A stretch of 32,203 nucleotides of DNA from Pseudomonas agronomica. GTDB lineage: Bacteria; Pseudomonadota; Gammaproteobacteria; Pseudomonadales; Pseudomonadaceae. Shown here in pieces: positions 25,057-32,203 of the stretch (the stretch's first letter is position 1; each line of letters begins with the position of its first letter). The position numbers and the translations under genes were made by a program. Location of the stretch: positions 1 through 32,203 of the forward strand of contig NZ_JAOSHO010000019.1 in assembly GCF_025917275.1 (NCBI RefSeq), given 5' to 3'. The notes below the pieces were generated by a model that was given only the letters and a program-made list of their open reading frames with translations, did not search any database and was not told where the DNA came from.

Positions 25057-26054
25057 TGATTACCGGTGCCAACGGCTTTGTCGGGCGGGCACTGGTGCAG
25101 CGCCTGCTCGACACGAATCAGCTGCGAGGCCAGCCCATCGGCGCGTTGATCCTGCTGGATAAGGAACTGGCGGGTTTTGCTGATGACAAGCGCGTGCGCC
25201 GCCATTGCGGCAGCGTCACCGATGCCGCGTTGCTGCGTCGCGCCCTGGCCGATGGCATCGATGTGGTGTTCCACCTGGTGAGCGTGCCGGGCGGCGCAGC
25301 CGAGCAGCAGTATTCACTGGGCTACCAGGTCAATTTGCTGGCGAGCCTGGAGTTGCTCGATCAGTTGCGCGAACAGCCTGGCGTGCCGGTGCTGGTGTAC
25401 GCCAGCAGCGTGGCGGTGTACGGCGGCGACCTGCCGGCGCGCATGGATGAGCGTGCCATGCCGCGCCCGCAGATAAGCTACGGCGCGCACAAGGTGATGG
25501 TGGAAACGGCCCTCAACGATCTGGCTCGGCGAGGCGAGGTGGACGGTCGTGCCGTGCGCCTGCCCGGCATCGTCGCGCGTCCACGTGAACCCAACGGCCT
25601 GCGTTCGGCATTCATGAGCGATCTGCTGCACGCGTTTGCCCAGGGCGAGCCGTATTGCTGCCCGGTGTCGCCGCAGGCGCAGGCGTGGTGGATGTCGGTG
25701 CGGTGCTGCGTCGATAACCTGCTGCGAGCCGCCGAGCTGCCGACCGCCGAACTCGGCGGCTCACGGGTCTGGCAACTGCCGTTGTTGCACCTGTCCATTG
25801 CCCAGGTCATCGATGCCCTGGCCGCTGCCTACGGCCAGGAACGCCGCGGGCTGATCAGCTTCGCACCGGATGCCGGGCTGCAAGCCTTGTTCGGCAGCTT
25901 CCCGGCGATGAAAACCCCACTGGCCCGGGCCCTTGGCTTTCGCCATGACGGCTCGGCAACCGCCTTGATACGTAACAGTTTGAAGCCCGCTGGCTCGGCG
26001 CGTCGTGCGCGGGGGCGGGTGGCGCTTGGAGTGACCGATCATGCAACCGACTAG
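25047..26054 (+). CDS. NAD-dependent epimerase/dehydratase family protein (extended SDR, DenD-like)
   Basis: A 335-residue extended SDR. The cofactor motif TGANGFVG is at residues 6-13, YASSVAVYGG gives the catalytic Ser, and SYGAHKVMVE supplies the YxxxK pair. RLPGIVARPREPNG is typical of the group containing D-erythronate dehydrogenase. Within an aromatic operon it may instead oxidise a secondary alcohol of a side chain or ring-reduced intermediate. A start at the ATG 25056 (nine bases later) is equally possible. The end overlaps the cyclase gene by 14 bases. Confidence 0.87.
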   Translation: MRVMITGANGFVGRALVQRLLDTNQLRGQPIGALILLDKELAGFADDKRVRRHCGSVTDAALLRRALADGIDVVFHLVSVPGGAAEQQYSLGYQVNLLASLELLDQLREQPGVPVLVYASSVAVYGGDLPARMDERAMPRPQISYGAHKVMVETALNDLARRGEVDGRAVRLPGIVARPREPNGLRSAFMSDLLHAFAQGEPYCCPVSPQAQAWWMSVRCCVDNLLRAAELPTAELGGSRVWQLPLLHLSIAQVIDALAAAYGQERRGLISFAPDAGLQALFGSFPAMKTPLARALGFRHDGSATALIRNSLKPAGSARRARGRVALGVTDHATD

Positions 26055-26826
26055 ACGCCGTCTCGTGGACCTGTCCGTGACCCTGGACAACAACCCTCAC
26101 ACCGATCCGCCGCCGTTGCTGCCGAAAATCGACTACATGGACCATCAACAAGGCTGGCCGGAGATGGCCGCGATGTTTCCCGGCCTGTCCAAGGCGCAAC
26201 TGCCCGGCGACGAATCCTGGGCGGCGGAGCGCCTGCAGATCACCACCCACAGCGGTACGCACATGGACGCCCCTTGGCACTACGCCTCGACCACGGACGG
26301 CGGCAAACCGGCGTTCGGCATCGACGAGTTGCCACTGGATTGGTGCCTGCAACCGGGGGTGAAACTGGACTTTCGCCATTTGCCAGACGGTCATGTGGTC
26401 AGCGCCGCCGAAGTACAGGCTGAGTTGGCGCGCATCGAGCACGTGCTCCAGCCGTTGGACATTGTCCTGGTCAATACCCGCGCCGGTGCACTGTTCGGCC
26501 AGCCGGGCTATCTGGATGCCGGTGTCGGCATCGGCCGCGAGGCCACGTTGTATCTGTTGGAGCGCGGCGTACGCGTGGTCGGCACCGATGCCTGGAGTTG
26601 GGACGCGCCGTTCAAGTACACACGCGAACGCTTCGCCGCCACCGGCGACGCCTCGATCATCTGGGAAGGGCACAAGGCCGGACGCGACATCGGCTACGGC
26701 CAGATGGAGAAATTGGCGAACCTGGAATGCCTGCCCGCCCATGGCTTCCAGGTGTCGTGTTTCCCCTACAAGATCAGGCACGCCTCGGCCGGCTTCGTCC
26801 GCGCCGTGGCGATCTTCGAGCAATGA
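26041..26826 (+). CDS. Cyclase-family metal hydrolase (kynurenine-formamidase-like)
   Basis: A 261-residue protein with the metal motif HSGTHMDAPWHY (His70, His74, Asp76, His80) that marks the cyclase/KynB family. RLVDLSVTLDNN at the N-terminus is typical as well. Members hydrolyse amides, lactones or cyclic enol compounds, including isatin. In this pathway it might open a lactone or cleave a ring-fission product. It is coupled to both neighbours, by 14 bases before and ATGA after. The substrate is not predictable. Confidence 0.9.
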   Translation: MQPTRRRLVDLSVTLDNNPHTDPPPLLPKIDYMDHQQGWPEMAAMFPGLSKAQLPGDESWAAERLQITTHSGTHMDAPWHYASTTDGGKPAFGIDELPLDWCLQPGVKLDFRHLPDGHVVSAAEVQAELARIEHVLQPLDIVLVNTRAGALFGQPGYLDAGVGIGREATLYLLERGVRVVGTDAWSWDAPFKYTRERFAATGDASIIWEGHKAGRDIGYGQMEKLANLECLPAHGFQVSCFPYKIRHASAGFVRAVAIFEQ

Positions 26827-27554
26827 CCGTGCGCGTGGCGGGTGGAAAGAAACGCGGGAGTCTTTCCCGAGGACTTGAGGTGCTGCTTTCCGAGCACATC
26901 ATCGAGGGGCGACTGCGCAGCGGAGAACAATTGCCCACCGAGTCGGCCCTCATGCTCGAACACGGGGTCAGCAGGACCGTGGTGCGCGAGGCGATGTCGC
27001 GTCTGCAGGCCGCCGGAATGGTCGAGACACGCCACGGCATCGGTACGTTTGTGCGCGATAGCACGTTGTCATTGAAGACCTTCATCGACCCGGCGACGAT
27101 CGGTGTCATCGTCGATTCGCTGGCGATCATGGAGTTCCGGATTGGCCTGGAAGTCGAAGCCGCCGGGCTCGCCGCGCAACGCCGCCGCCCGGATCAGCTG
27201 GCCGGGTTGCGAGCGTTGCTCGATCAGCTCGGACAGCCGGCTGTCAGCCTCAATGATCGGGCGGCGCTGGATTTCCAGTTCCATCTGGGCATTACCGAGG
27301 CGACCGGCAATCACTACATCGCCAACACGCTGCTCAACCTGGGCGTGGTCATCATTCCGCGCAGCCGATTGGATTCTGCGCGGCTGTTCCACGATGAGCC
27401 TTCGCACTACGAACAACGCATGCAAGGCGAGCATGAGCAGATCTACCAGGCGATCCTCAATCAGGACGCCGAATGCGCACGCGCGGCCATGCGCCTGCAC
27501 CTCCAGGACAGCCGCGAGTATCTGCATCAGGCCCGCAACGAGCTGCTGACATGA
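26823..27554 (+). CDS. GntR-family regulator (FadR/FCD subgroup)
   Basis: A 243-residue regulator. The winged helix occupies about residues 15-80 (LRSGEQLPTESALMLEHGVSRTVVREAMSRLQ, GIGTFV). An FCD effector domain follows, with metal- or acid-binding residues in DFQFHLGITEATGN and MQGEHEQIYQAI. The true start is the ATG at 26823 overlapping the cyclase stop (ATGA). The longer open frame upstream is out of family. FCD proteins usually sense carboxylic acids and act as repressors. As the next-to-last gene of the operon it would report on a pathway acid and form a feedback loop. Its site was not identified. Confidence 0.92.
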   Translation: MTVRVAGGKKRGSLSRGLEVLLSEHIIEGRLRSGEQLPTESALMLEHGVSRTVVREAMSRLQAAGMVETRHGIGTFVRDSTLSLKTFIDPATIGVIVDSLAIMEFRIGLEVEAAGLAAQRRRPDQLAGLRALLDQLGQPAVSLNDRAALDFQFHLGITEATGNHYIANTLLNLGVVIIPRSRLDSARLFHDEPSHYEQRMQGEHEQIYQAILNQDAECARAAMRLHLQDSREYLHQARNELLT

Positions 27555-28489
27555 CCGACATCCAGAAGGAAGCGGCGACGCAATATCCCGCCACGGCGCT
27601 GACCATCATCGATCCGCGCTGGACCTTGTTCGTCCGTGTCGTGGCAGCGGGCAGCCTCAGCAAAGCGGCCGTATTGCTGGATATGCCGCAGTCCATGGTC
27701 AGTCGCAATATCGCCTTGCTCGAATCGCAATGTGGCGAGCGCCTGTTCCATCGCACGGGACGCGGCGTGGTCCTGACCGAATTCGGCGAACAGCTGTTGC
27801 CATGCATATCAGGCCTTCTCGCGGACGCGGAGGGCCTTGCCGACGACATTCGCAACCTGCGTGGAAAACCGGTGGGCGAGGTGGTCGTGGGCATGTTGCC
27901 CTCAGCGGTGCGGCGGTTTGCGGGGACACTGTTTTCCACGGTGCGGGCGCAGATGCCCGGGGTGAGGTTGCATTTGATCGAGGGCGCCAGTGCTCAACTC
28001 GAAGAGCAGTTGCACGACGGTCGCCTGGATATGGCGCTGGTGCTGCGCGAGAGCGAGGCAAGCATCGGGCAAGCGCATCTGCTGGCCAGACTCCCGCTGC
28101 ATCTGGTGGGGCCTGCCGTCGATCCTCTTTTCGCCAGCCGGGACATTCCGTTGAGGCAGTTATCTGGATTGCCCCTGGTCGTACCCGGGCGGCCGCATCT
28201 GTTGAGGGCCAGGCTCGACCACTTGGCCGCCGATCAAGGTGTCGAATTATCCGTGGCCGTGGAAGCCGATTCCGTCCAGCTGCAGTACGAAGTCGTGGCG
28301 GCGGGGGGTGGCTATGCCATTGCGTCTGTGCTGCCGGGCTCGTTGGATCAGCGATTGGTCTCATCGCGTATCGTCGAGCCGGTCCTCGAGCGCTTCGTTG
28401 TCCTGGCGGAGTCGCCTCGTCGCTCGGTGACGCGTGCCTCCCGTGAAGTGCGCCGGTTGATCTGCAACCTGTCCATGCCATCGACTTAA
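27551..28489 (+). CDS. LysR-family regulator, last gene of the coupled operon
   Basis: A 312-residue LysR protein with about 22 extra residues before the helix-turn-helix (FVRVVAAGSLSKAAVLLDMPQSMVSRNIALLE). The effector half contains GEVVVGMLPSAVRRFAG and AAGGGYAIASVLPGS. Its ATG overlaps the GntR stop (ATGA). LysR genes normally stand divergent to their targets, so this placement inside an operon is unusual. It is of another subgroup than the NodD-like regulator and may control the following OCD/lyase/dehydrogenase genes or an alternative inducer. The effector is unknown. Confidence 0.92.
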   Translation: MTDIQKEAATQYPATALTIIDPRWTLFVRVVAAGSLSKAAVLLDMPQSMVSRNIALLESQCGERLFHRTGRGVVLTEFGEQLLPCISGLLADAEGLADDIRNLRGKPVGEVVVGMLPSAVRRFAGTLFSTVRAQMPGVRLHLIEGASAQLEEQLHDGRLDMALVLRESEASIGQAHLLARLPLHLVGPAVDPLFASRDIPLRQLSGLPLVVPGRPHLLRARLDHLAADQGVELSVAVEADSVQLQYEVVAAGGGYAIASVLPGSLDQRLVSSRIVEPVLERFVVLAESPRRSVTRASREVRRLICNLSMPST

Positions 28490-28504
28490 GCGATAGCTGC
28501 TTTC

Positions 28505-28536
28505 GCTCCCCAGCAGTATTCGGTGCGGGGAGCGCC
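28505..28536 (+). terminator. Hairpin after the LysR gene, possible operon end
   Basis: CGCTCCCC and GGGGAGCG form a perfect 8-pair GC-rich stem with a loop of about 15 bases, starting some 15 bases after the LysR stop. No T-run follows, so termination may be partial or Rho-assisted. It lies in the 98-base gap before the OCD gene, the widest gap of the right half, and may split the island into two transcription units. Confidence 0.45.
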
Positions 28537-28587
28537 TCGTAGGGTGTCAGTCAACCAACGATTGATACCGATTGCGAGGTTCGCACT

Positions 28588-29598
28588 ATGCATCACGCCC
28601 AAGAATCCCAAGTCATCGCCCCGACGCTTTTCCTCAGCGATGCCGATGTCGCCTCTCTCGCCGATTGGGGCACTGCCGTCGCCGCGCTCGCCGAGGCGTA
28701 TGCCCATCCGACGTCCGACGCGATGGTGCCGCCTCGTTCCATGGCGCGGGGCGACGGGCTCTGGCTGCGCAGCTTGACCGCCGTACCGCCCACCGGTGGC
28801 CAGATGGGCTGCAAGTTGATTGCCGCTTCCATGCGGGCGCGCTGCGCCAGCTACCTGATCGCCTTGTTCAACCAGCAAACCATGGCCCTCAGTGCGCTGA
28901 TCGACGGCAACCGGGTGACCGGTTTGCGTACCGCCGCCACCGCTGCGCTGGCGGTCGATTTGCTGGCGCCCCAGCGAGCGCTGCGGGTGGGTGTGATTGG
29001 CGCCGGGTTCGAGGCGCGGGGTGCGCTGGACTGCCTCAAGTCCGTGCGCAGCGTGTCCCATGTCCGGGTGTTCAGTCCAACGCCCGCGAGCCGTGAGCGT
29101 TTTGCCGACAGCTTCAGGCCCGGGCTGGATATCCAGGCGGTGAGCAGCGCCCAGGAGGCGGTGCGGGACGCTGACGTGGTGATCTGTGCCGCCCGCAGCC
29201 GTGACGAGTCGCCGGTGTTGCAAGGCGCGTGGCTTGGCCCGGGCGCCACGGTCGTGTCGTTGGGTTCCACCTTGCCTGAGCAACGGGAGGTTGATCCGGT
29301 CACGATGGAGCGAGCCGCCTGCATTGTCGCGGATATGCCGCAAGAGGTGCTCCACGATACCGGTGACGCCATCGCCGCGATCAGTGCCGGCGTGTATGTC
29401 GCCGACAAATTGGTCGCGCTGTCGGACCTGGTCGCGGGCCGTGTCACCCCGCGCCAGCACGCAAGCGACATCGTCCTCTACAAATCGGTGGGCTCGGCGC
29501 TGCAGGACGTCGTCATCGCCCAAGCGCTGTATGAGCGCGCCCGGCAACAAGGCCTCGGCATCGAGCTGCCGGCCAGCATTGTCCCTGTCTCGAAATAA
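28588..29598 (+). CDS. Ornithine cyclodeaminase/mu-crystallin family protein
   Basis: A 336-residue protein of the OCD/mu-crystallin family. Conserved Lys76 (MGCKLIAAS), RTAATAALA (Arg114 to Ala122), and the NAD-binding turn GVIGAGFEARGAL (from Gly135) are all present. The later motif LGSTLPEQREVD is the family's substrate-side loop. Members deaminate ornithine, reduce ketimines or dehydrogenate amino acids. In an aromatic island it could reduce an imine or oxo acid, or handle alanine-type products. A GAGGT ribosome site precedes the start. It reads with the lyase and dehydrogenase genes that follow. Confidence 0.9.
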   Translation: MHHAQESQVIAPTLFLSDADVASLADWGTAVAALAEAYAHPTSDAMVPPRSMARGDGLWLRSLTAVPPTGGQMGCKLIAASMRARCASYLIALFNQQTMALSALIDGNRVTGLRTAATAALAVDLLAPQRALRVGVIGAGFEARGALDCLKSVRSVSHVRVFSPTPASRERFADSFRPGLDIQAVSSAQEAVRDADVVICAARSRDESPVLQGAWLGPGATVVSLGSTLPEQREVDPVTMERAACIVADMPQEVLHDTGDAIAAISAGVYVADKLVALSDLVAGRVTPRQHASDIVLYKSVGSALQDVVIAQALYERARQQGLGIELPASIVPVSK

Positions 29599-29624
29599 CC
29601 CCTCACTGTCCAAAGGAAATCATC

Positions 29625-30641
29625 ATGGCCACATACAAGAAAGCGGACGCCCGTACCTGGGCGCGGGAAAACCTGGTGGGCTGCTCGGCTGTCACCATCC
29701 CAAGTTTCAGCGCCGATCTGAAGCGACTCAACGAGCGTGGCATTCGCCACGACATCGAACATACGGTCGGCCTGGGCTACAGCGCCACGTTGCTGTGCAG
29801 CGAACTGGCGATCTCTCCCCAGGAGAACGCGCAGTTCACGGCCTGGGCCCGTGAGTCTGGGAAAAACCTGATCCTGTTCTTCCATGCGGCTTTTGGCACG
29901 CTTGCCGAGAACATCGAGGCGGTGAAGCTCGCCGAGAATGCCGGTGCGGATATTGTCCTGCTGTCCTATCCACCGCAGTTCTGGCCGACCAACGAGCAGG
30001 AAATCTACGACTACACCAAGGCGTTCTGCGACGCGACGGACCTTGCCGTGATGCTGTTCCCGATTCCGTTGTGGGGCTTTGAACGAGTGCATCCGGCGGG
30101 TATGTCCCTGGAATTGGTCCGGCGGCTGTTGGCCGATTGCCCGAACATCGCGGCGATCAAATCGGAGCAAGGGTTCCCACTGCCGGCGGGGATTTGCGAG
30201 ATGTACCACCACTTCCGTGACCAGGTGGTGATCAGTTGCCCGATCGAAGGTGACGCGATTCCCTTGATGAGCCTGATGAAGCTGCAGTTCTCCGGCACCA
30301 GCAACACCGCCTGGATGAGCGACTACTACCCGAAAGCGTTCGAACTGGCGCGCACGGGTCGTTTTGAAGAGGCGATGGAACTGTACTGGAAGGTCAACCC
30401 GGCCCGCGGTGCCAACGGCGCTGCTGCGCAAAGCTACGCCGGCGGTACCGGTGTGCTCAACCGCACGATGTGGAAATACCAGGACTGGCTCGCCGGCTTC
30501 AACGGCGGCCCATTGCGTGCCCCGGCGATGCGCGTGCCGGATCGCTTCATGAAGTCGCTGCGCCAAGGCTTGGTTGCGTCGGGGTTGCCGGTGACTTCGG
30601 ACCCAGACAGCGCCTTCATGATCGGGCGCCATCCGTGCTGA
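29625..30641 (+). CDS. DapA/NahE-family lyase (dihydrodipicolinate synthase-like, probable hydratase-aldolase)
   Basis: A 338-residue TIM-barrel protein, longer than DapA (about 290) and near the length of hydratase-aldolases of naphthalene-type pathways. Lys179 (AAIKSEQGF) is the expected Schiff-base lysine. In place of the YNVP motif carrying the usual tyrosine, the sequence reads MLFPIPLWG, so that tyrosine appears to be phenylalanine. The family cleaves or forms C-C bonds with pyruvate. Followed by an aldehyde dehydrogenase 16 bases on, it may release pyruvate and an aldehyde that the next enzyme oxidises. An AAAGGA site precedes the ATG. Confidence 0.88.
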   Translation: MATYKKADARTWARENLVGCSAVTIPSFSADLKRLNERGIRHDIEHTVGLGYSATLLCSELAISPQENAQFTAWARESGKNLILFFHAAFGTLAENIEAVKLAENAGADIVLLSYPPQFWPTNEQEIYDYTKAFCDATDLAVMLFPIPLWGFERVHPAGMSLELVRRLLADCPNIAAIKSEQGFPLPAGICEMYHHFRDQVVISCPIEGDAIPLMSLMKLQFSGTSNTAWMSDYYPKAFELARTGRFEEAMELYWKVNPARGANGAAAQSYAGGTGVLNRTMWKYQDWLAGFNGGPLRAPAMRVPDRFMKSLRQGLVASGLPVTSDPDSAFMIGRHPC

Positions 30642-30657
30642 TGGGGAGGATTGCACA

Positions 30658-32127
30658 GTGAAGCACTTACTCAAGGATCCCACGCTGTGGCGTACCGACG
30701 CCTACATCGCTGGAGAATGGTTGGCCGAGACGCCGCACGGTCGGTACACGTTGCGCAACCCGGTGGATCAGACGGTGCTGGCCGAGTTGCCGCGCTGTCG
30801 CGAAGCTGAAGTCCGGCAGGCTATCGATGCGGCGCACGACGCCTTCGGCCCGTGGCGTCGCTTGACGGCCAAGCGCCGTGGCGAGGTGTTGCGTCGTTGG
30901 TATGAGCTGATGGTCGAACATCGCGAGGACGTCGCCACGCTGATTACTCTGGAGGAGGGCAAGCCACTGGAGGAGGCGCGCGGTGAAGTCGATTACGCGG
31001 CGTCTTTTGTACGGTGGTTTGGCGAAGAAGCCACACGGGTGCGCGGTGATCTGATTCCGGGCGTGAAGGACACTCAGCGCATCGTCGTACTGCGCGAGCC
31101 CATCGGCGTCTGCGCGGCGATAACGCCCTGGAATTTCCCGGCCGCGATGATCACGCGCAAGGCCGCTCCAGCCCTCGCGGCCGGTTGCACCATGGTGGTG
31201 AAGCCGGCCAGCCAGACACCCCTGACCGCGCTGGCGCTCGCTGAACTGGCCCAGCGCGCGGGTGTGCCGGGCGGCGTTTTCAGTGTCATCACCGGTAATG
31301 ACACTCGCGACATTGCCGGTGAGCTCACGGCCAACCCGTTGGTGCGCAAGCTCACCTTCACGGGGTCCACCGAAGTGGGCCGGTTGTTGCTGGCGCAAGC
31401 GGCGCAGACGGTCAAGAAATGCTCCATGGAGCTGGGCGGCAACGCTCCGTTCATTGTCTTCGACGATGCGGATCTCGATGCGGCAGCCGACGGCGTGATG
31501 TTGGCCAAGTTTCGCAACGGCGGGCAATCCTGTATCGGCGCGAACCGGGTGCTGGTGCAGTCGGGGGTTCATGACGCATTGGCCGAGCGCATCGTTGAGC
31601 GGATGGCGCGCCTGAAGGTGGGCAATGGCCTGGAGCCTGGCGTGCAGGTCGGGCCGTTGATCGATGACGCGGCCGTACGAAAATCCCAGGCGCTGGTGGA
31701 TGATGCGCTGGCACAGGGGGCCCGGCTGCTGTCCGGCGGCAAACCCCATGCGCTGGGCGGATGTTTCTTCCAGCCCACGTTGTTGACCGATGTGACCCAT
31801 GGGATGCGGGTCGCCCGCGAGGAGATCTTCGGCCCGGTCATGCCGCTGGTGCGTTTCGACACGGATGACCAGGCCATCGCGATGGCCAATGACAGCGAGT
31901 TCGGTTTGGCGGCGTACCTGTTCAGCCGTGACGCGGCACGCATCTGGCGCAACGCCGCACGCATCGAATCGGGCATGGTGGGCATCAACTGCGGTCTGAT
32001 TTCAAATGAGGTCGCACCCTTCGGTGGCGTGAAACAGAGCGGTCTTGGGCGAGAGGGATCCCACCTGGGGATCGACGAATTCCTTGAGGTGAAATACCTC
32101 TGCTGGGATGGCTTGGAAAGCGTGTGA
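30658..32127 (+). CDS. NAD(P)-dependent aldehyde dehydrogenase, succinate-semialdehyde dehydrogenase type
   Basis: A 489-residue aldehyde dehydrogenase with catalytic Cys292 (GGQSCIGANRVLV) and Glu258 (MELGGNAPFIVFDDADLDAA). The cofactor segments are TPWNFPAAM and FTGSTEVGRLL. GANRVLVQ and ESGMVGINCGLISNEVAPFGG are typical of the succinate-semialdehyde dehydrogenase group. It starts with GTG at 30658, 7 bases after GGGGAGGA, and its length equals the family's. It probably oxidises the aldehyde released by the lyase gene in front of it, although true succinate semialdehyde is also possible. Confidence 0.93.
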   Translation: MKHLLKDPTLWRTDAYIAGEWLAETPHGRYTLRNPVDQTVLAELPRCREAEVRQAIDAAHDAFGPWRRLTAKRRGEVLRRWYELMVEHREDVATLITLEEGKPLEEARGEVDYAASFVRWFGEEATRVRGDLIPGVKDTQRIVVLREPIGVCAAITPWNFPAAMITRKAAPALAAGCTMVVKPASQTPLTALALAELAQRAGVPGGVFSVITGNDTRDIAGELTANPLVRKLTFTGSTEVGRLLLAQAAQTVKKCSMELGGNAPFIVFDDADLDAAADGVMLAKFRNGGQSCIGANRVLVQSGVHDALAERIVERMARLKVGNGLEPGVQVGPLIDDAAVRKSQALVDDALAQGARLLSGGKPHALGGCFFQPTLLTDVTHGMRVAREEIFGPVMPLVRFDTDDQAIAMANDSEFGLAAYLFSRDAARIWRNAARIESGMVGINCGLISNEVAPFGGVKQSGLGREGSHLGIDEFLEVKYLCWDGLESV

Positions 32128-32174
32128 AACCTGTGCCTGGTCCATGGATGCTTGGGCTTGCACCTTCTTGGCTG

Positions 32175-32203
32175 ACGCACCGCCGAGCGTTTTTGTGGCG
32201 AGG
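32175..32203 (+). other. Weak terminator-like hairpin and possible start of a REP element
   Basis: ACGC and GCGT form a short stem followed by five T residues, 48 bases after the aldehyde dehydrogenase stop. The last bases TGTGGCGAGG match the beginning of a common Pseudomonas fluorescens REP. Both signals are short and the second is cut by the window edge. Confidence 0.35.

Noticed and set aside
28480-28494. A single ATC-N9-GAT at the LysR stop codon
   Set aside because: Six fixed bases occur by chance several times in 32 kb. The second box and the flanking bases of the other three elements are absent.

Overview
The window looks like chromosomal DNA of a Pseudomonas of the fluorescens group. 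It is GC-rich and densely packed with genes. It opens with a REP sequence typical of that genus, and the last bases appear to begin a second one. No rRNA, tRNA, CRISPR array, integrase or insertion sequence was seen.

Left part (1-8100). Two envelope-sugar genes, a sugar-nucleotide epimerase/reductase and a family 2 glycosyltransferase, lie on the minus strand. Upstream of them is a minus-strand unit of an Ldh-family dehydrogenase, a leaderless solute-binding-fold protein and a CitMHS transporter, read divergently from a LysR regulator (5210). The transporter gene is broken. A 110-bp piece has been replaced, with the reading frame kept, by a perfect inverted copy of a 110-bp piece from later in the same gene. 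Next come an HxlR regulator and a divergent SDR plus F420-type NADP reductase pair, closed by a strong hairpin terminator at 8066-8099.

Main part (8125-32127). This is a large catabolic island for a hydrophobic aromatic compound. A LysR regulator that matches rhizobial NodD along its length (9500-10411) sits among three transcription units. These are a C-C or ester alpha/beta hydrolase (minus strand), an extradiol-type dioxygenase with a Rieske ferredoxin, and a long operon starting at 12235. Each unit is preceded by a 43-bp element made of two ATC-N9-GAT boxes separated by 7 bp, which is the architecture of the rhizobial nod box. The three copies are clearly alike and all face the gene they precede. 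The long operon encodes an outer-membrane/periplasmic/RND module (DUF1302, DUF1329, YCF48-like, MMPL), an MFS carrier, two tandem VanA-type Rieske oxygenases with one VanB-type reductase, a cupin, an FAA hydrolase, an extended SDR, a cyclase-family hydrolase, and then its own GntR and LysR regulators. Many of its genes overlap by 1 to 14 bases. Past a hairpin follow an ornithine-cyclodeaminase-family enzyme, a DapA/NahE-type lyase and an aldehyde dehydrogenase.

Reading of the whole. A NodD-type regulator, hydrolase, extradiol dioxygenase, Rieske ferredoxin and DUF1302/1329/YCF48/RND set recall, from memory, the Herbaspirillum fde cluster for naringenin breakdown. Here two Rieske oxygenases of the O-demethylase type stand where a flavoprotein hydroxylase might be expected. 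I infer a pathway for a flavonoid-, stilbene- or lignin-dimer-like methoxylated aromatic. The substrate is not proved by the sequence.
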